A stretch of 64,000 nt of DNA from Sulfitobacter sp. F26169L (GCF_026410285.1 NZ_JAPMLP010000001.1:839426-903425); one strand, 5' to 3'; numbered from the stretch's first letter, positions 36,704 through 46,221 are shown. Made by a program: numbers and translations. The notes: generated from the sequence alone by a model not told the origin.

Positions 36704-38476
36704 TTACTCCGCCGCCTGTGTTTCTTTTGTACCGTCCTCAAGGATCGGCAATTGCATCTCAAATACCGCGCCGCCGGACTGACCATTGCGCGCCGTCAGC
36801 CGCCCGCCCAGATCGCTCACAATCCCTGACGAAATGGCCAGACCAAGCCCGACACCGTCGCCCGGTTGCTTGGTAGTATAAAACGGCTCGAACAGCGCAT
36901 CCAAGTCTTCAATCCCCGGACCGTTGTCGCGCACTGTCAGTGTTACGGTCTCCCCAGCGGTCAAGATAATCTCGACCGAGGGGTTCCGCTCTGATTTGGT
37001 GGCATCAAGGGCGTTGCGCAAGAGGTTGACCAAAACCTGTTCGATCCGCATCCGGTCGCCCAATGTGTAAACCGGCGTGTCGGGCAGAACACGCGCAATC
37101 TGCACCTGTCGCTGGCGCAACTGCGGTTCCATCATCGTCAGACTGGACGCCAGCGCATCCGCCATATTTACCGGCGAAAATGTCTCTTGCCCCTTGCGCG
37201 CATAGGATTTCAGCTGCCGCGTGATCGCGCCCATCCGCTCGATCAGGTCGTCGATCCGCCCGAAACTGCTGAGCGCTTCATCAGGTCGATTGCGCCGCAA
37301 CAACAGGCGCGCACCGGCCAGATATGTCTTCATTGCGGCCAGCGGCTGGTTCAACTCGTGACTAACAGCAGCCGACATTTCACCCAACGCCGCCAGTTTG
37401 CTAGACTGTTCCAGCGTCTGTTCCGCGACTGCAAGCGTTTCCTGCACGCGCTTGCGCTCGGCTATTTCCCGCTGCAACGCGGCGTTCAATGCGCGAAGCT
37501 CTGCCGACTCGCGTTGAAAGATCGCCGCACGCCACGCGGTTCGACGGCTAAGAAAGTAGAAAGCCAGCGCCAGAAGAATAGCGAATCCCATAACTTCAAG
37601 CGCAAGAACACCGTTAACCCGCTCACGCACGCTTGCGTAGGTGGTATAGCTCACCATGCGCCAGCCGCGAAAATTCACGCGCGCATCCAGCCGCATCACT
37701 GCTTCACCCTGCAAATAGGCGTCAGGCGGCAGTGCAGTCCAATCGGCTGTGGCCTGTATCGCACGCTCTATCGCGCCTTGGGGAGTCTGGTTGGCTAACG
37801 CTTCTTCTTCGGTTTTGCCGCGCCAGCGCGGTTCGGTTGCGAGTAAAATCTCACCGTTGCTGTTGGTTACAATCACTGCATCAGAAATACCGGCCCACGC
37901 GCGCTCGAATTTCTTCAGATCGACCTCAACCGCGATCACGCCCACCGTTGTGCCGCCGTTCTGGATACGGCGGGAATAGAAGAACCGGTAATCGCCGGTG
38001 TCCTGCGGGATCACACTGAAGATCGTCGCGTTGGAGCGGATAGCATCGACAAAATATGATGCTGATTTATGCGCCGCCCCGATCCGGTTACGATCGGTCG
38101 CTGCTACGGTACGTCCATCCGTATCCAGCAACATCAGCGACGCGGCACCGATTTCCTCTACAAATGAGATCAGCCGCTGGGTCGACAGCGAATAATCCGC
38201 AGTTTCCAGCGCTGCAATCAACGAAGGGTCACGCCCCAACAGTTGCGGCACGATCGCGTTCTGGCGCAATTCCGCCAGCAGGTTCCCGCCATAAAGAGCG
38301 ATCCGCAGTTCGGCCCGGTTACGGGTGCTTTCGGTGAAACGGTCCGTCAGCAACCGGTTGGTGATCGAAATGACCACAATTGCAAACACCAGCATTACCG
38401 CCAACGCAATTCGCACCCGCCAGCTTATCGCCGCAGGTTGCCAAGGTGTCTCTGTCAGACTTCGGTCATCGTTCAT
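36704..38476 (-). CDS. dctB: DctB-type sensor histidine kinase
   Basis: Membrane kinase of 590 residues: N-terminal helix (VRIALAVMLVFAIVVISI), a periplasmic double-PAS sensor domain (about 40-290) of the kind that binds C4-dicarboxylates in DctB, a second helix (LALEVMGFAILLALAFYFL), a coiled coil, HisKA with phospho-accepting His in MSAAVSHELNQPLAAMKTYLAGA, and HATPase motifs RIEQVLVNLLRNALDAT and DNGPGIEDLDALFEPFYTTK. It phosphorylates the regulator encoded three bases downstream. The ligand is inferred from the family only. Confidence 0.88.
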   Translation of the reverse strand: MNDDRSLTETPWQPAAISWRVRIALAVMLVFAIVVISITNRLLTDRFTESTRNRAELRIALYGGNLLAELRQNAIVPQLLGRDPSLIAALETADYSLSTQRLISFVEEIGAASLMLLDTDGRTVAATDRNRIGAAHKSASYFVDAIRSNATIFSVIPQDTGDYRFFYSRRIQNGGTTVGVIAVEVDLKKFERAWAGISDAVIVTNSNGEILLATEPRWRGKTEEEALANQTPQGAIERAIQATADWTALPPDAYLQGEAVMRLDARVNFRGWRMVSYTTYASVRERVNGVLALEVMGFAILLALAFYFLSRRTAWRAAIFQRESAELRALNAALQREIAERKRVQETLAVAEQTLEQSSKLAALGEMSAAVSHELNQPLAAMKTYLAGARLLLRRNRPDEALSSFGRIDDLIERMGAITRQLKSYARKGQETFSPVNMADALASSLTMMEPQLRQRQVQIARVLPDTPVYTLGDRMRIEQVLVNLLRNALDATKSERNPSVEIILTAGETVTLTVRDNGPGIEDLDALFEPFYTTKQPGDGVGLGLAISSGIVSDLGGRLTARNGQSGGAVFEMQLPILEDGTKETQAAE

Positions 38477-38511
38477 CGCAACACACTACCACAGTGCAGC
38501 GCGCGCTCAAG

Positions 38512-39180
38512 TCAGGCGGTTGCCAATGCCCCAGCCAATGCGCGGAACAGCGCCACTCCGTCAGTGCCACCATGACCGGCGTCTGCTGCCCTTTCGGGGT
38601 GTGGCATCATACCCAGTACACGACGGTTCTGTGACAGGATACCAGCAATGTCCGCCTGCGCCCCGTTGGGGTTATCTGTGTAGGTGAAAGCAATACGGTC
38701 TTCACCCTCAAGCATCGCGATCGTGTCTGCGTCAGCGAAATAGTTACCATCGTGATGCGCAATCGGAATATCGATGGTTTCACCCGCATTATAGCCCGCC
38801 GTGAAATCCGACGCAGATGTTTCGACCTTCAATCCGACAGTTTTGCAGATGTATTTCAAGCCCGCATTGCGCAACAGCGCGCCTGGCAACAATCCGGTCT
38901 CGGTCAGCACCTGAAATCCGTTGCATATCCCCATCACATAGCCACCACGTCCTGCGTGGGTCGCAACAGATTTGCAGATCGGTGAATTCGCGGCAATCGC
39001 GCCGCAACGCAAATAGTCACCGTACGAAAATCCGCCGGGAATACCGACAATATCAATGCCTTCGGGCAATTCGCTATCTTTATGCCACACCATAGTGACA
39101 TCAGCACCCGCCCGCTCGAACGCGACCGCCAGATCGCGGTCACAGTTAGAACCGGGAAAAACTACTACAGCGGCGCGCAT
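38512..39180 (-). CDS. purQ: Phosphoribosylformylglycinamidine synthase subunit PurQ
   Basis: Glutaminase subunit of FGAM synthase (purine step 4). The 222 residues begin [20 protein letters not shown], with the nucleophile elbow [12 protein letters not shown] and the catalytic His-x-Glu pair in MMPHPERA near the end. It works with PurS and PurL to turn FGAR into FGAM. The ATG follows GGGGAG. purS lies 25 bases upstream and purC next, giving the order purC-purS-purQ. Confidence 0.96.
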   Translation of the reverse strand: MRAAVVVFPGSNCDRDLAVAFERAGADVTMVWHKDSELPEGIDIVGIPGGFSYGDYLRCGAIAANSPICKSVATHAGRGGYVMGICNGFQVLTETGLLPGALLRNAGLKYICKTVGLKVETSASDFTAGYNAGETIDIPIAHHDGNYFADADTIAMLEGEDRIAFTYTDNPNGAQADIAGILSQNRRVLGMMPHPERAADAGHGGTDGVALFRALAGALATA

Positions 39181-39205
39181 TACACTTCTCCCCACAGACA
39201 ACCCA

Positions 39206-39436
39206 TCACGACATTTCCACCGTGTAGCTTTCGATAACTGTGTTCGCCAACAGCTTCTCGCACATCCGCGTCACATCCGCTTCGGTTGTACCTTCGGCCA
39301 GATCAAGCTCTATCACCTTGCCCTGACGTACACCCTGAACACCGGCAAATCCCATTGCGCCCAATGCATGGCGCACAGCCTCGCCCTGCGGATCCAAAAC
39401 ACCAGCCTTCAACATCACATGAACCCGTGCCTTCAT
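39206..39436 (-). CDS. purS: Phosphoribosylformylglycinamidine synthase subunit PurS
   Basis: A 76-residue subunit that bridges PurQ and PurL in small-type FGAM synthase. It starts [30 protein letters not shown], the diagnostic PurS N-terminus, and ends with [16 protein letters not shown]. The open frame extends twelve codons upstream, but GAGGGGCG places the start at 39436. It is between purC and purQ. Confidence 0.95.
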   Translation of the reverse strand: MKARVHVMLKAGVLDPQGEAVRHALGAMGFAGVQGVRQGKVIELDLAEGTTEADVTRMCEKLLANTVIESYTVEMS

Positions 39437-39485
39437 GGCGCGCCCCTCTTCTTCATTTTTCAATAAACCCAATCCGACACGCGCG

Positions 39486-40247
39486 TCAGTTGATCAACGT
39501 CGGCTTTGTAATCGGCGTCGAATTTTTCGGCATCACACCCAAACGCTTGGCCACCTCGGTATAGGCATCCGTCAGCGACCCCAGATCACGGCGGAACACA
39601 TCTTTATCCAGCTTCTGCCCTGTTTCGATGTCCCACAACCGGCAACTGTCGGGTGAAATCTCGTCCGCAACAATCAGCCGCTGGAAGTCACCGTCGTAGA
39701 CCCGACCGATCTCGATCTTGAAATCGATCAGCTTGATCCCGACGCCATACATCACACCGGACATGAAATCATTCACCCGCAAGGCAAGGCTCAGGATATC
39801 ATCCATATCCTGTTGGCTGGCCCAGCCGAAGGCGGCAATATGCTCTTCGCTCACCAGCGGGTCACCCAGAGAATCATCTTTGTAGCTGTATTCGACAATC
39901 GGGCGCGGCAATTGCGTGCCTTCCTCTAGCCCAAGCCGCTTTGACATGGTGCCGGCGGCATAGTTGCGCACAATCACTTCCAGCGGCACAATCTCCACCT
40001 GACGGACAAGTTGCTCGCGCATGTTCAGACGCTTGATGAAATGTGTAGGCACACCGATCTGGTTCAAACCGGTCATGAAGTACTCAGACAAGCGGTTGTT
40101 CAGAACACCTTTACCGTCGATGACGGCTTTCTTCTCCGCGTTGAATGCTGTTGCATCGTCTTTGAAGTATTGCACGATTGTCCCCGGCTCGGGGCCTTCA
40201 TACAGGATTTTCGCTTTACCTTCGTAAATCTTCTTGCGGCGGGCCAT
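39486..40247 (-). CDS. purC: SAICAR synthetase PurC
   Basis: Phosphoribosylaminoimidazole-succinocarboxamide synthase joins aspartate to CAIR using ATP. The 253 residues start [18 protein letters not shown] after AGGGGACG and contain [26 protein letters not shown] [18 protein letters not shown], and [10 protein letters not shown] with ELSPDS-like [13 protein letters not shown]. All are PurC signatures. It is first in the purC-purS-purQ run and divergent from the methyltransferase gene. Confidence 0.97.
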   Translation of the reverse strand: MARRKKIYEGKAKILYEGPEPGTIVQYFKDDATAFNAEKKAVIDGKGVLNNRLSEYFMTGLNQIGVPTHFIKRLNMREQLVRQVEIVPLEVIVRNYAAGTMSKRLGLEEGTQLPRPIVEYSYKDDSLGDPLVSEEHIAAFGWASQQDMDDILSLALRVNDFMSGVMYGVGIKLIDFKIEIGRVYDGDFQRLIVADEISPDSCRLWDIETGQKLDKDVFRRDLGSLTDAYTEVAKRLGVMPKNSTPITKPTLIN

Positions 40248-40462
40248 GGGCGTCCCCTGTCTCTTAAACGGCGCGGGAGAGTCCCGCCGCCCTGTTGCGC
40301 TTCTCTTAGTGCACAGCGGCCCGTGCTGCAAGCATCGTGCAAAACCCGACCAACACACCCTGCCTCTAGGCCTGCTCATAATCAACATGAGTATTTTGCG
40401 CATTGCTACAGACCCAGTGACATGAAAAGAATACGGACCACTACAATCTGGAGAACCGCCAT

Positions 40463-41476
40463 ATGTCGAACCTGTTTACCGAGATGCTGGCGGAAAAAGG
40501 TGTTTTACTTGCGGATGGTGCAACCGGCACCAATTTGTTCAACATGGGACTTATGTCCGGTGATGCGCCAGAACTCTGGAACACCGACCATCCGGAAAAA
40601 ATCCTGACCCTCTATCGCGGTGCGGTTAATGCGGGGTCCGATTTGTTCCTCACAAATACCTTCGGGGCAAACGCCTCCCGCCTCAAGTTGCACAACGCTC
40701 AAAGCCGCGCACATGAGCTTAGCCGCGTGGCGGCGGAGCTGGGGCGAGAAGTCGCCGACACAGCGGGTCGCAAAGTGATCGTTGCAGGATCGGTAGGACC
40801 TACAGGTGAAATCATGGAACCCGTCGGTACACTGTCCCATGCCAGCGCGGTTGAGATGTTTCACGAAACGGCCGACGGGCTGAAAACCGGTGGCGCCGAC
40901 ATTGGCTGGCTTGAGACAATCTCGGCGCCCGAAGAATACCGCGCCGCCGCCGAGGGCTTTGCATTGGCCGGATTGCCGTGGGTCGGCACAATGAGCTTTG
41001 ACACCGCCGGACGAACGATGATGGGCATGACCTCTGCCGGAATGGTCGACATGGTGCATGATCTGGACAATCAGCCGCTGGCGTATGGTGCCAATTGCGG
41101 CACAGGTGCATCCGATCTGCTGCGCACCGTGTTGGGGTTTTCTGCCAAGAATGCCACGTTGCCCATCGTTGCCAAAGGCAACGCCGGCATCCCGAAATAC
41201 CACGAAGGTCATATCCACTATGACGGCACACCGGAACTGATGGCAAAATACGCCGTCATGGCGCGCAACTGCGGTGCGCAGGTGATCGGCGGATGCTGCG
41301 GCACAATGCCTGTCCATCTGGAAAAGATGCGCGAAGCTCTCGACACCACCGCCAAAGGAGCAGCCCCCGAACTGGAAGAGATCAAGGCAGCCCTTGGCGC
41401 GTTTTCCTCCGATAGCGACGGCACAGACGGTGCAGGCCCCACTCGCGCACCGCGCAAAGGACGCAGACGCCGCTGA
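40463..41476 (+). CDS. Homocysteine S-methyltransferase (BHMT/MetH N-terminal type)
   Basis: Zinc-dependent enzyme that methylates homocysteine to methionine. The 337 residues match the Pfam S-methyl_trans fold: [33 protein letters not shown], and the zinc ligands in [11 protein letters not shown] and the C-terminal [15 protein letters not shown] (Cys-Cys). It is often annotated betaine-homocysteine methyltransferase. The corrinoid protein gene immediately downstream suggests instead that it is the homocysteine module of a split B12-dependent methionine synthase. The start has CTGGAG upstream. The C-terminus has a basic [10 protein letters not shown] tail. Confidence 0.88.
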   Translation: MSNLFTEMLAEKGVLLADGATGTNLFNMGLMSGDAPELWNTDHPEKILTLYRGAVNAGSDLFLTNTFGANASRLKLHNAQSRAHELSRVAAELGREVADTAGRKVIVAGSVGPTGEIMEPVGTLSHASAVEMFHETADGLKTGGADIGWLETISAPEEYRAAAEGFALAGLPWVGTMSFDTAGRTMMGMTSAGMVDMVHDLDNQPLAYGANCGTGASDLLRTVLGFSAKNATLPIVAKGNAGIPKYHEGHIHYDGTPELMAKYAVMARNCGAQVIGGCCGTMPVHLEKMREALDTTAKGAAPELEEIKAALGAFSSDSDGTDGAGPTRAPRKGRRRR

Positions 41477-41632
41477 TATAGAGGCGCATAAATCGCCCCA
41501 AACAGTCTCAATACCGCAGCATCAGGTCGCGCCTTGCGCCTTTGTTGTCGCAATTGCTTTAGTATTTTAATTGCGGTCTGACAAACATGAGTGAACGTCA
41601 GGCCCACAAGCCCGCCAAGAAAAGGGAAAGCT

Positions 41633-42331
41633 ATGTCAGAAGAAGATGAAATCATCCTGTCGGAACTTGACGATGAAGAACTTGTTCAGCAAATGTTCGA
41701 TGATCTGTATGACGGCCTGAAAGAAGAAATCGAGGAAGGCGTCAACATCCTGATCGCGCGCGGTTGGGCGCCCTACGATGTCCTCACCAAAGCGCTTGTT
41801 GGTGGCATGACAATCGTGGGGGCCGATTTCCGCGATGGCATCCTGTTTGTGCCCGAAGTGCTGCTGGCCGCCAACGCCATGAAAGGCGGGATGTTTATCC
41901 TCAAACCCCTGCTCGCCGAAACCGGCGCACCCCGTGTGGGCAAAATGGTGATCGGCACGGTCAAAGGCGACATCCACGACATCGGCAAGAACCTTGTGTC
42001 GATGATGATGGAGGGCGCAGGCTTCGAAGTCGTCGATCTGGGCATCAACAATCCTGTCGAATCCTATCTTGAAGCGCTGGAAAAGGAAGGCCCTGATATC
42101 CTCGGGATGTCAGCCCTGCTCACCACCACAATGCCCTATATGAAGGTGGTCATCGACACGATGGTCGAACAGGGTATTCGGGATGATTACATCGTACTGG
42201 TCGGCGGTGCCCCCCTGAACGAAGAATTCGGCAAAGCGATCGGTGCAGACGCCTATTGCCGTGACGCCGCCGTGGCCGTCGAAACCGCCAAGGAATGGGT
42301 CGGGCGCAAACACAACAGCGCAAACGCTTGA
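41633..42331 (+). CDS. Corrinoid (B12-binding) methyl carrier protein
   Basis: A 232-residue two-domain protein: a helical cap (about 15-100, with LTKALVGGMTIVGADFRDGILFVPEVLLAANAMK) and a Rossmann B12 domain with the cobalt-ligand motif GTVKGDIHDIGKNLV (Asp-x-His-x-x-Gly), plus SALLTTTMPYMK and VGGAPLNEEFGKAIGADAY. It carries the methyl group between methyltransferases, as in MtbC/MtaC or the central part of MetH. It lies 156 bases after the homocysteine methyltransferase; no pterin-binding or reactivation domain is in the window. The ATG follows AAGGGAAAG. A terminator follows. Confidence 0.92.
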   Translation: MSEEDEIILSELDDEELVQQMFDDLYDGLKEEIEEGVNILIARGWAPYDVLTKALVGGMTIVGADFRDGILFVPEVLLAANAMKGGMFILKPLLAETGAPRVGKMVIGTVKGDIHDIGKNLVSMMMEGAGFEVVDLGINNPVESYLEALEKEGPDILGMSALLTTTMPYMKVVIDTMVEQGIRDDYIVLVGGAPLNEEFGKAIGADAYCRDAAVAVETAKEWVGRKHNSANA

Positions 42332-42352
42332 GCGGGCACATCGCTCTTCACC

Positions 42353-42381
42353 AAGGCCCTGCACAGTCAGGGCCTTTTTTT
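42353..42381 (+). terminator. Intrinsic terminator after the corrinoid protein gene
   Basis: Nine-base stem AAGGCCCTG / CAGGGCCTT with a six-base loop and seven T. It separates the corrinoid gene from the small membrane protein gene and DUF1638. Confidence 0.9.
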
Positions 42382-42424
42382 GTGTACCCGAAGTTCCCAT
42401 CTATTGGTTAGAAAAGGAACCGCC

Positions 42425-42577
42425 ATGCCAACACTGACTTTCACATTGATGCTCGCCACCGTGATCACCGCCGCCGCTGGTACCATCTGGATGATCACAT
42501 ACGCGAACGGCCTTTCGCTCGCTGTGGCACCTATCCTTCTCATTGCCACTCTCGCACTCCGGGCATGGCGCAGATGA
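42425..42577 (+). CDS. Small membrane protein (50 aa) coupled to DUF1638
   Basis: A 50-residue ORF starting MPTLTFTLMLATVITAAAG after AAAAGGAACC. It has two predicted helices (TFTLMLATVITAAAGTIWMI and LSLAVAPILLIATLALRAW) ending in RR, so a helical hairpin with a positive-inside tail. Its stop overlaps the DUF1638 ATG (ATGA), which supports real translation. I know no family for it. Confidence 0.65.
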   Translation: MPTLTFTLMLATVITAAAGTIWMITYANGLSLAVAPILLIATLALRAWRR

Positions 42578-43209
42578 CACTGGATGATTCAAAGCTCACC
42601 GAAGTCGGGCTGCCGCTGAAAGCAAAACAGGGCAAAGTCCTGATTATCGCCTGTGGCGCCCTTGCCCGCGAAATCCTTGATCTCAAGGCCGCCAATGGCT
42701 GGGCACATCTGGACCTTACATGTCTGCCTGCCAACTATCATCTCTATCCGGAAAAAATTACCGAGGCCGTGCGCGATGCGGTCGCAAAACACCGTGCCAC
42801 ATATGATGATATCTTCGTCGCCTACGCCGATTGCGGCACCGGCGGTCTACTACAGGCTGCCTGCGCCGAACTCGACGTCCGGATGATCGCAGGCCCACAC
42901 TGCTACAGCTTCTTTGAAGGAAATAACCGTTTCGCAACGATCAGCGAAGACGAGATCACAACCTTCTATCTGACCGATTTTCTGGTCCGCCAGTTTGACG
43001 CATTCGTCATCAAACCAATGGGCCTCGACCGCCATCCGGAATTGCGCGACATGTATTTCGGAAATTACAAAAAACTTGTATATCAGGCTCAGACAGACGA
43101 CCCCGCCCTTACCGCCAAGGCCCGCAAATGTGCAGACCGCCTCGGCCTCATTTTCGAACGCCGCTTTACTGGCTACGGTGATCTAAAAACCACCCTGACC
43201 GAACTCTAG
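42574..43209 (+). CDS. DUF1638 domain protein
   Basis: A 211-residue protein of the DUF1638 family: VLIIACGALAREILDLKAANGW, LTCLPANYHLYPEKI, IFVAYADCGTGGLL with a conserved cysteine, and GPHCYSFFEGN with another cysteine. The family often lies beside corrinoid methyltransferases; from memory, genetic work in Phaeobacter inhibens tied a DUF1638 gene to B12-dependent methionine synthesis. Biochemical role unknown. I start at the ATG that overlaps the small membrane ORF; an ATG three codons earlier is in frame. Confidence 0.9.
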   Translation: MTLDDSKLTEVGLPLKAKQGKVLIIACGALAREILDLKAANGWAHLDLTCLPANYHLYPEKITEAVRDAVAKHRATYDDIFVAYADCGTGGLLQAACAELDVRMIAGPHCYSFFEGNNRFATISEDEITTFYLTDFLVRQFDAFVIKPMGLDRHPELRDMYFGNYKKLVYQAQTDDPALTAKARKCADRLGLIFERRFTGYGDLKTTLTEL

Positions 43210-43219
43210 ACCAGCCGGC

Positions 43220-43280
43220 TTCTTTTGGCCCCAAATATCCCGGGGGAATTGGCCGCAGGCCAAGGGGGCAGCGCCCCCAA
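43220..43280. repeat. Copy B of the intergenic repeat, with two hairpins
   Basis: TTCTTTTGGCCCCAAATATC and the following CGGGGG match copy A at 19626. It continues into hairpins TTGGCC-GCA-GGCCAA and GGGGGC-AGC-GCCCCC. It sits between the convergent DUF1638 and sufE genes and may stop both transcripts. Confidence 0.6.
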
Positions 43281-43286
43281 CCCCTC

Positions 43287-43697
43287 TCAAACAGCGCGCG
43301 CTGCCGTTTCCCGCACCCGCTCGATCATCGCCGTCAACCCGTTCGAGCGTTGCGCAGACAAATGTTCGTTCAACCCCAACCGCCCCAGTTCCGCACGCGC
43401 ATCCACTGCCAGCACCTGTGTAGGTGTCAGGCCGTTATAAAGCGTGCGTAATACCGCAATCAGACCCGACACAATCATTGCATCCGAAGCGCCGTCAAAA
43501 TGCAGCTTTCCATCCTGCATTTCCGCATGCAGCCAGACCTGACTGGCACAGCCATTCACCTTTGTGGCAGGCACACAAAGCGCTTCATCCAGCGCAACCA
43601 TCGCCTTGCCCTGATCTATCACATGGCGATACCGGTCTTCCCAATCTTCCAGAAATTCAAAATCTTCGACAAGTTCTTCAAATTCGGCAGTCGCCAT
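43287..43697 (-). CDS. sufE: SufE-family sulfur acceptor
   Basis: Partner of SufS-type cysteine desulfurases that accepts persulfide sulfur for Fe-S cluster assembly. The 136 residues contain the conserved cysteine in ATKVNGCASQVWLHAEM and the family start FEELVEDFEFLEDWEDRYRHVIDQGK. The ATG follows AGGAG; 22 upstream codons in the open frame are not needed. The suf operon itself is not in the window. Confidence 0.93.
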   Translation of the reverse strand: MATAEFEELVEDFEFLEDWEDRYRHVIDQGKAMVALDEALCVPATKVNGCASQVWLHAEMQDGKLHFDGASDAMIVSGLIAVLRTLYNGLTPTQVLAVDARAELGRLGLNEHLSAQRSNGLTAMIERVRETAARAV

Positions 43698-43843
43698 CAG
43701 ATACTCCTGTGATGCGGGTTTGAAACCGAGGTAGGCTGTGACAGTGAAAACGTCCAGCCCCACATCATGGCAAACGCACCTCTTCCCAACTGCGCAGGGA
43801 TGCGTTAGGTCATATCCAACAGCAGTATTTCACGGCAGGTCCC

Positions 43844-44368
43844 ATGCGCATTTCCCTTTCCGTTCTTCTGGTTGCATCCATGTCATTGGGAGCTTGCGGT
43901 TTTGTGCGTGACAGTGCGCTCAATCCTTCCAACTGGTTTGGCCGCTCTACGTCCGAAACCTTGCAAACAGCAGACGCAAAGCCCGCAAATCCGCTGATCC
44001 CGAAAAAATCCGGACTGTTCGCGCGCCGCGGTGCCGATGAAATTTCATATGCAGGCAGACCGTTTGAAGAGATTATTGATCTTACAGTTGAACGCGTTCC
44101 CGGGGGAGCAATCATTCGCGCCACAGGTCGCGCAGACCGGCAGGGGCGCTACGCTGTTCAACTCACACCGCAACAGGAAGATGAAACTCCCGTCGACGGT
44201 GTGCTGACATACCGCTTTGAAGGGGTTGAGCCTGCCCGCAACACCGCCATAGGCGGCCCTGTGACACGCGAAGTAACCGCAGCGCGCAAGCTGACCGATC
44301 AGGATTTGCGCGGCGTGCGCAGCATCCGCGTCGAGGGTGTGCGCAACGCCCGTGTCGCGCGGCGCTAA
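43844..44368 (+). CDS. Putative lipoprotein, conserved in Roseobacters
   Basis: A 174-residue secreted protein. MRISLSVLLVASMSLGACGF is a lipoprotein signal with lipobox LGAC. The mature part begins with a Pro/Lys-rich stretch and then a beta-rich domain (IIDLTVERVPGGAIIRATGRADRQGRYAVQL... and GVRSIRVEGVRNARVARR). I do not recognise a named domain. It is divergent from sufE and convergent with rnd. Confidence 0.8.
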   Translation: MRISLSVLLVASMSLGACGFVRDSALNPSNWFGRSTSETLQTADAKPANPLIPKKSGLFARRGADEISYAGRPFEEIIDLTVERVPGGAIIRATGRADRQGRYAVQLTPQQEDETPVDGVLTYRFEGVEPARNTAIGGPVTREVTAARKLTDQDLRGVRSIRVEGVRNARVARR

Positions 44369-44409
44369 TTTCCCCTCGATAAACTATCTCGTTGCATGAA
44401 GGCGGCGGG

Positions 44410-45567
44410 CTAGACCCGCACAACCTTTACGTCATTGCCAACGGCGGTCAGGGCAATCTTGCCGTCGCACAGCGCTACAGCATCATCGCCAAACACATCC
44501 TTGCGCCAGCCGCTCATCGCTTGCACGTCGCGCACGCCGCCTGCAATGGCATCCAGATCAGCAGCGCTGGCTATCAATTTGGCGGCAACACCGGCGCTTT
44601 CGGTTTTCGCTTTCAACAACACCCGCAGCAGATCCGCAAGCGCCGGATTTACCTGAAGCTTTTCGCGGCTGCGATCGGGCTGGGGAAGATCCCCACTCGG
44701 GCAGGACACACCCTTTGCGACTGCCTTGAGTATACCATCCGCAATTTCGCCCTTGCGCGCGTCTCGCAATAGCAAACGCGCCCTCCCCAGCTCCTCGTGA
44801 TTCTTTGGTTTGTTCGAGGCAAGTTCCACCATGGCATCATCTTTGAACACACGGTTGCGCGGAATATTACGCTCCTGCGCATAAGCCTCACGAAAGGCTG
44901 CCAATTCACGAACAATTGCCAAAAACCGCGCCGAATTTGTCCGCGTTTTCACCCGTTTCCACGCATCACGTGGCGCTGTGACATAGGTGTCGGGATTGGT
45001 GAGAACTTCCAGTTCTTCCTCCACCCATTTGTCACGGTTGGACTGCTCAAGCTTTGCAGCCAGATATTCATAAACCTGACGCAAGTGCGTTACATCGGCC
45101 AAGGCATAGGTTTTTTGCGCATCCGTCAGCGGGCGGCGCGACCAATCGGTAAAGCGCGAGGTTTTATCCACTCCCGCCTTGGCTATCTTGCGCACCAGCG
45201 TTTCATACCCCACCTGCTCGCCAAAACCGCAGACCATCGCGGCTACCTGGGTGTCAAACAAGGGTTCGGGAAAAACCTCTGCATCCACAAAGAAAATTTC
45301 CAGATCCTGCCGCGCCGCGTGAAATACTTTGACGACAGAGGTATCGCGAAACAGATCGTACAGCGGCTCCATCGACATATCGTTCACCAGCGGATCAACG
45401 AGCACCGCGTTGCTGTCATCGGTTCCCGGCATGGCAAGCTGGACAAGACAGAGTTTGGAGTAATACGTCCGCTCGCGCAGAAATTCTGTATCAACAGTAA
45501 TATAGGGATGTTTCGCAGCCTCTGTGCAGTAGGAGGCCAGTTCGTCAGTCGTCGTAATCGTACGCAT
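44410..45567 (-). CDS. rnd: Ribonuclease D
   Basis: 3'-5' exoribonuclease that trims tRNA ends. The 385 residues carry the DEDD exonuclease motifs: Exo I VDTEFLRERTYY, Exo II VVKVFHAARQDLEIF, Exo III YALADVTHLRQVYEYL. HRDC domains follow (about 210-290 and 300-370), as in E. coli RNase D. The ATG is preceded by AAGGA. It stands alone between the lipoprotein gene and purN. Confidence 0.95.
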   Translation of the reverse strand: MRTITTTDELASYCTEAAKHPYITVDTEFLRERTYYSKLCLVQLAMPGTDDSNAVLVDPLVNDMSMEPLYDLFRDTSVVKVFHAARQDLEIFFVDAEVFPEPLFDTQVAAMVCGFGEQVGYETLVRKIAKAGVDKTSRFTDWSRRPLTDAQKTYALADVTHLRQVYEYLAAKLEQSNRDKWVEEELEVLTNPDTYVTAPRDAWKRVKTRTNSARFLAIVRELAAFREAYAQERNIPRNRVFKDDAMVELASNKPKNHEELGRARLLLRDARKGEIADGILKAVAKGVSCPSGDLPQPDRSREKLQVNPALADLLRVLLKAKTESAGVAAKLIASAADLDAIAGGVRDVQAMSGWRKDVFGDDAVALCDGKIALTAVGNDVKVVRV

Positions 45568-45624
45568 ATGGTAAAAATCCTTGGGCTTGACCTAGCGGTA
45601 CAGAAACCGCAGCGGTTTGACCAG

Positions 45625-46221
45625 TCAGCTTGGCAAAATCAACAGGCTGCGATCCCCTGCAGCAAAACGGCGCAACACAGCAGGGTAAAGAATATGTTCC
45701 TGCACCAATACACGCGCCGCAAGGGTTTCGGGTGTATCATCCTGTCGCACCTCCACCACCGCTTGCCCCAGAATCGGCCCATCATCCAGCGCGGCGGTCA
45801 CTTCATGGACGCTGCATCCGTGAACGTGATCCCCCGCCTCCAGCGCGCGGGCGTGGGTGTTCAGGCCCTTGTATTTGGGTAAAAGAGAGGGGTGGATATT
45901 GATCATCCGCCCCGCCCACTGATCGGCAAATTCGGCCGTCAGCTTTCGCATAAATCCCGCAAGGCAGATCATATCGGGTGCAAAAGGATCCAACGCGGCG
46001 GTAATCGCGGCCTCGAACGCGGCACGATCACCGGCAAAGGGGCGATGATCGACAACAACAGTCGGCACACCGCGCGCTGACGCATGTGCCAGCCCCCCTG
46101 CATCCTCGCTGTTGGCAAGCACCACACATGGGATGCCTGCATGTCCGCTGCGCGCCATATCATCCAGCAGCGCCACCATGTTGGACCCACCGCCCGAGAT
46201 GAAGATCGCAACGCGAACCAT
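45625..46221 (-). CDS. purN: Phosphoribosylglycinamide formyltransferase PurN
   Basis: Third purine step: formylates GAR using 10-formyltetrahydrofolate. The 198 residues show VAIFISGGGSNMVALLD at the start, ICLAGFMRKLTAEF, the NIHPSLLPKYKGLNTHARALEAGDHVHGCSVHEV active-site region and DDGPILGQAVV. The ATG overlaps the purM stop by one base (TAATG), so purM-purN are translationally coupled. Confidence 0.96.
   Translation of the reverse strand: MVRVAIFISGGGSNMVALLDDMARSGHAGIPCVVLANSEDAGGLAHASARGVPTVVVDHRPFAGDRAAFEAAITAALDPFAPDMICLAGFMRKLTAEFADQWAGRMINIHPSLLPKYKGLNTHARALEAGDHVHGCSVHEVTAALDDGPILGQAVVEVRQDDTPETLAARVLVQEHILYPAVLRRFAAGDRSLLILPS

Noticed and set aside
41477..41632. Possible SAM or SAH riboswitch upstream of the corrinoid gene
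   Set aside because: Only a simple CGCAATT/AATTGCG hairpin is visible; it does not match the SAM-II, SAM/SAH or SAH consensus that I know.
44797..45882. 361-codon plus-strand ORF across rnd and purN
   Set aside because: It crosses two well-identified genes on the opposite strand and shows no domain.
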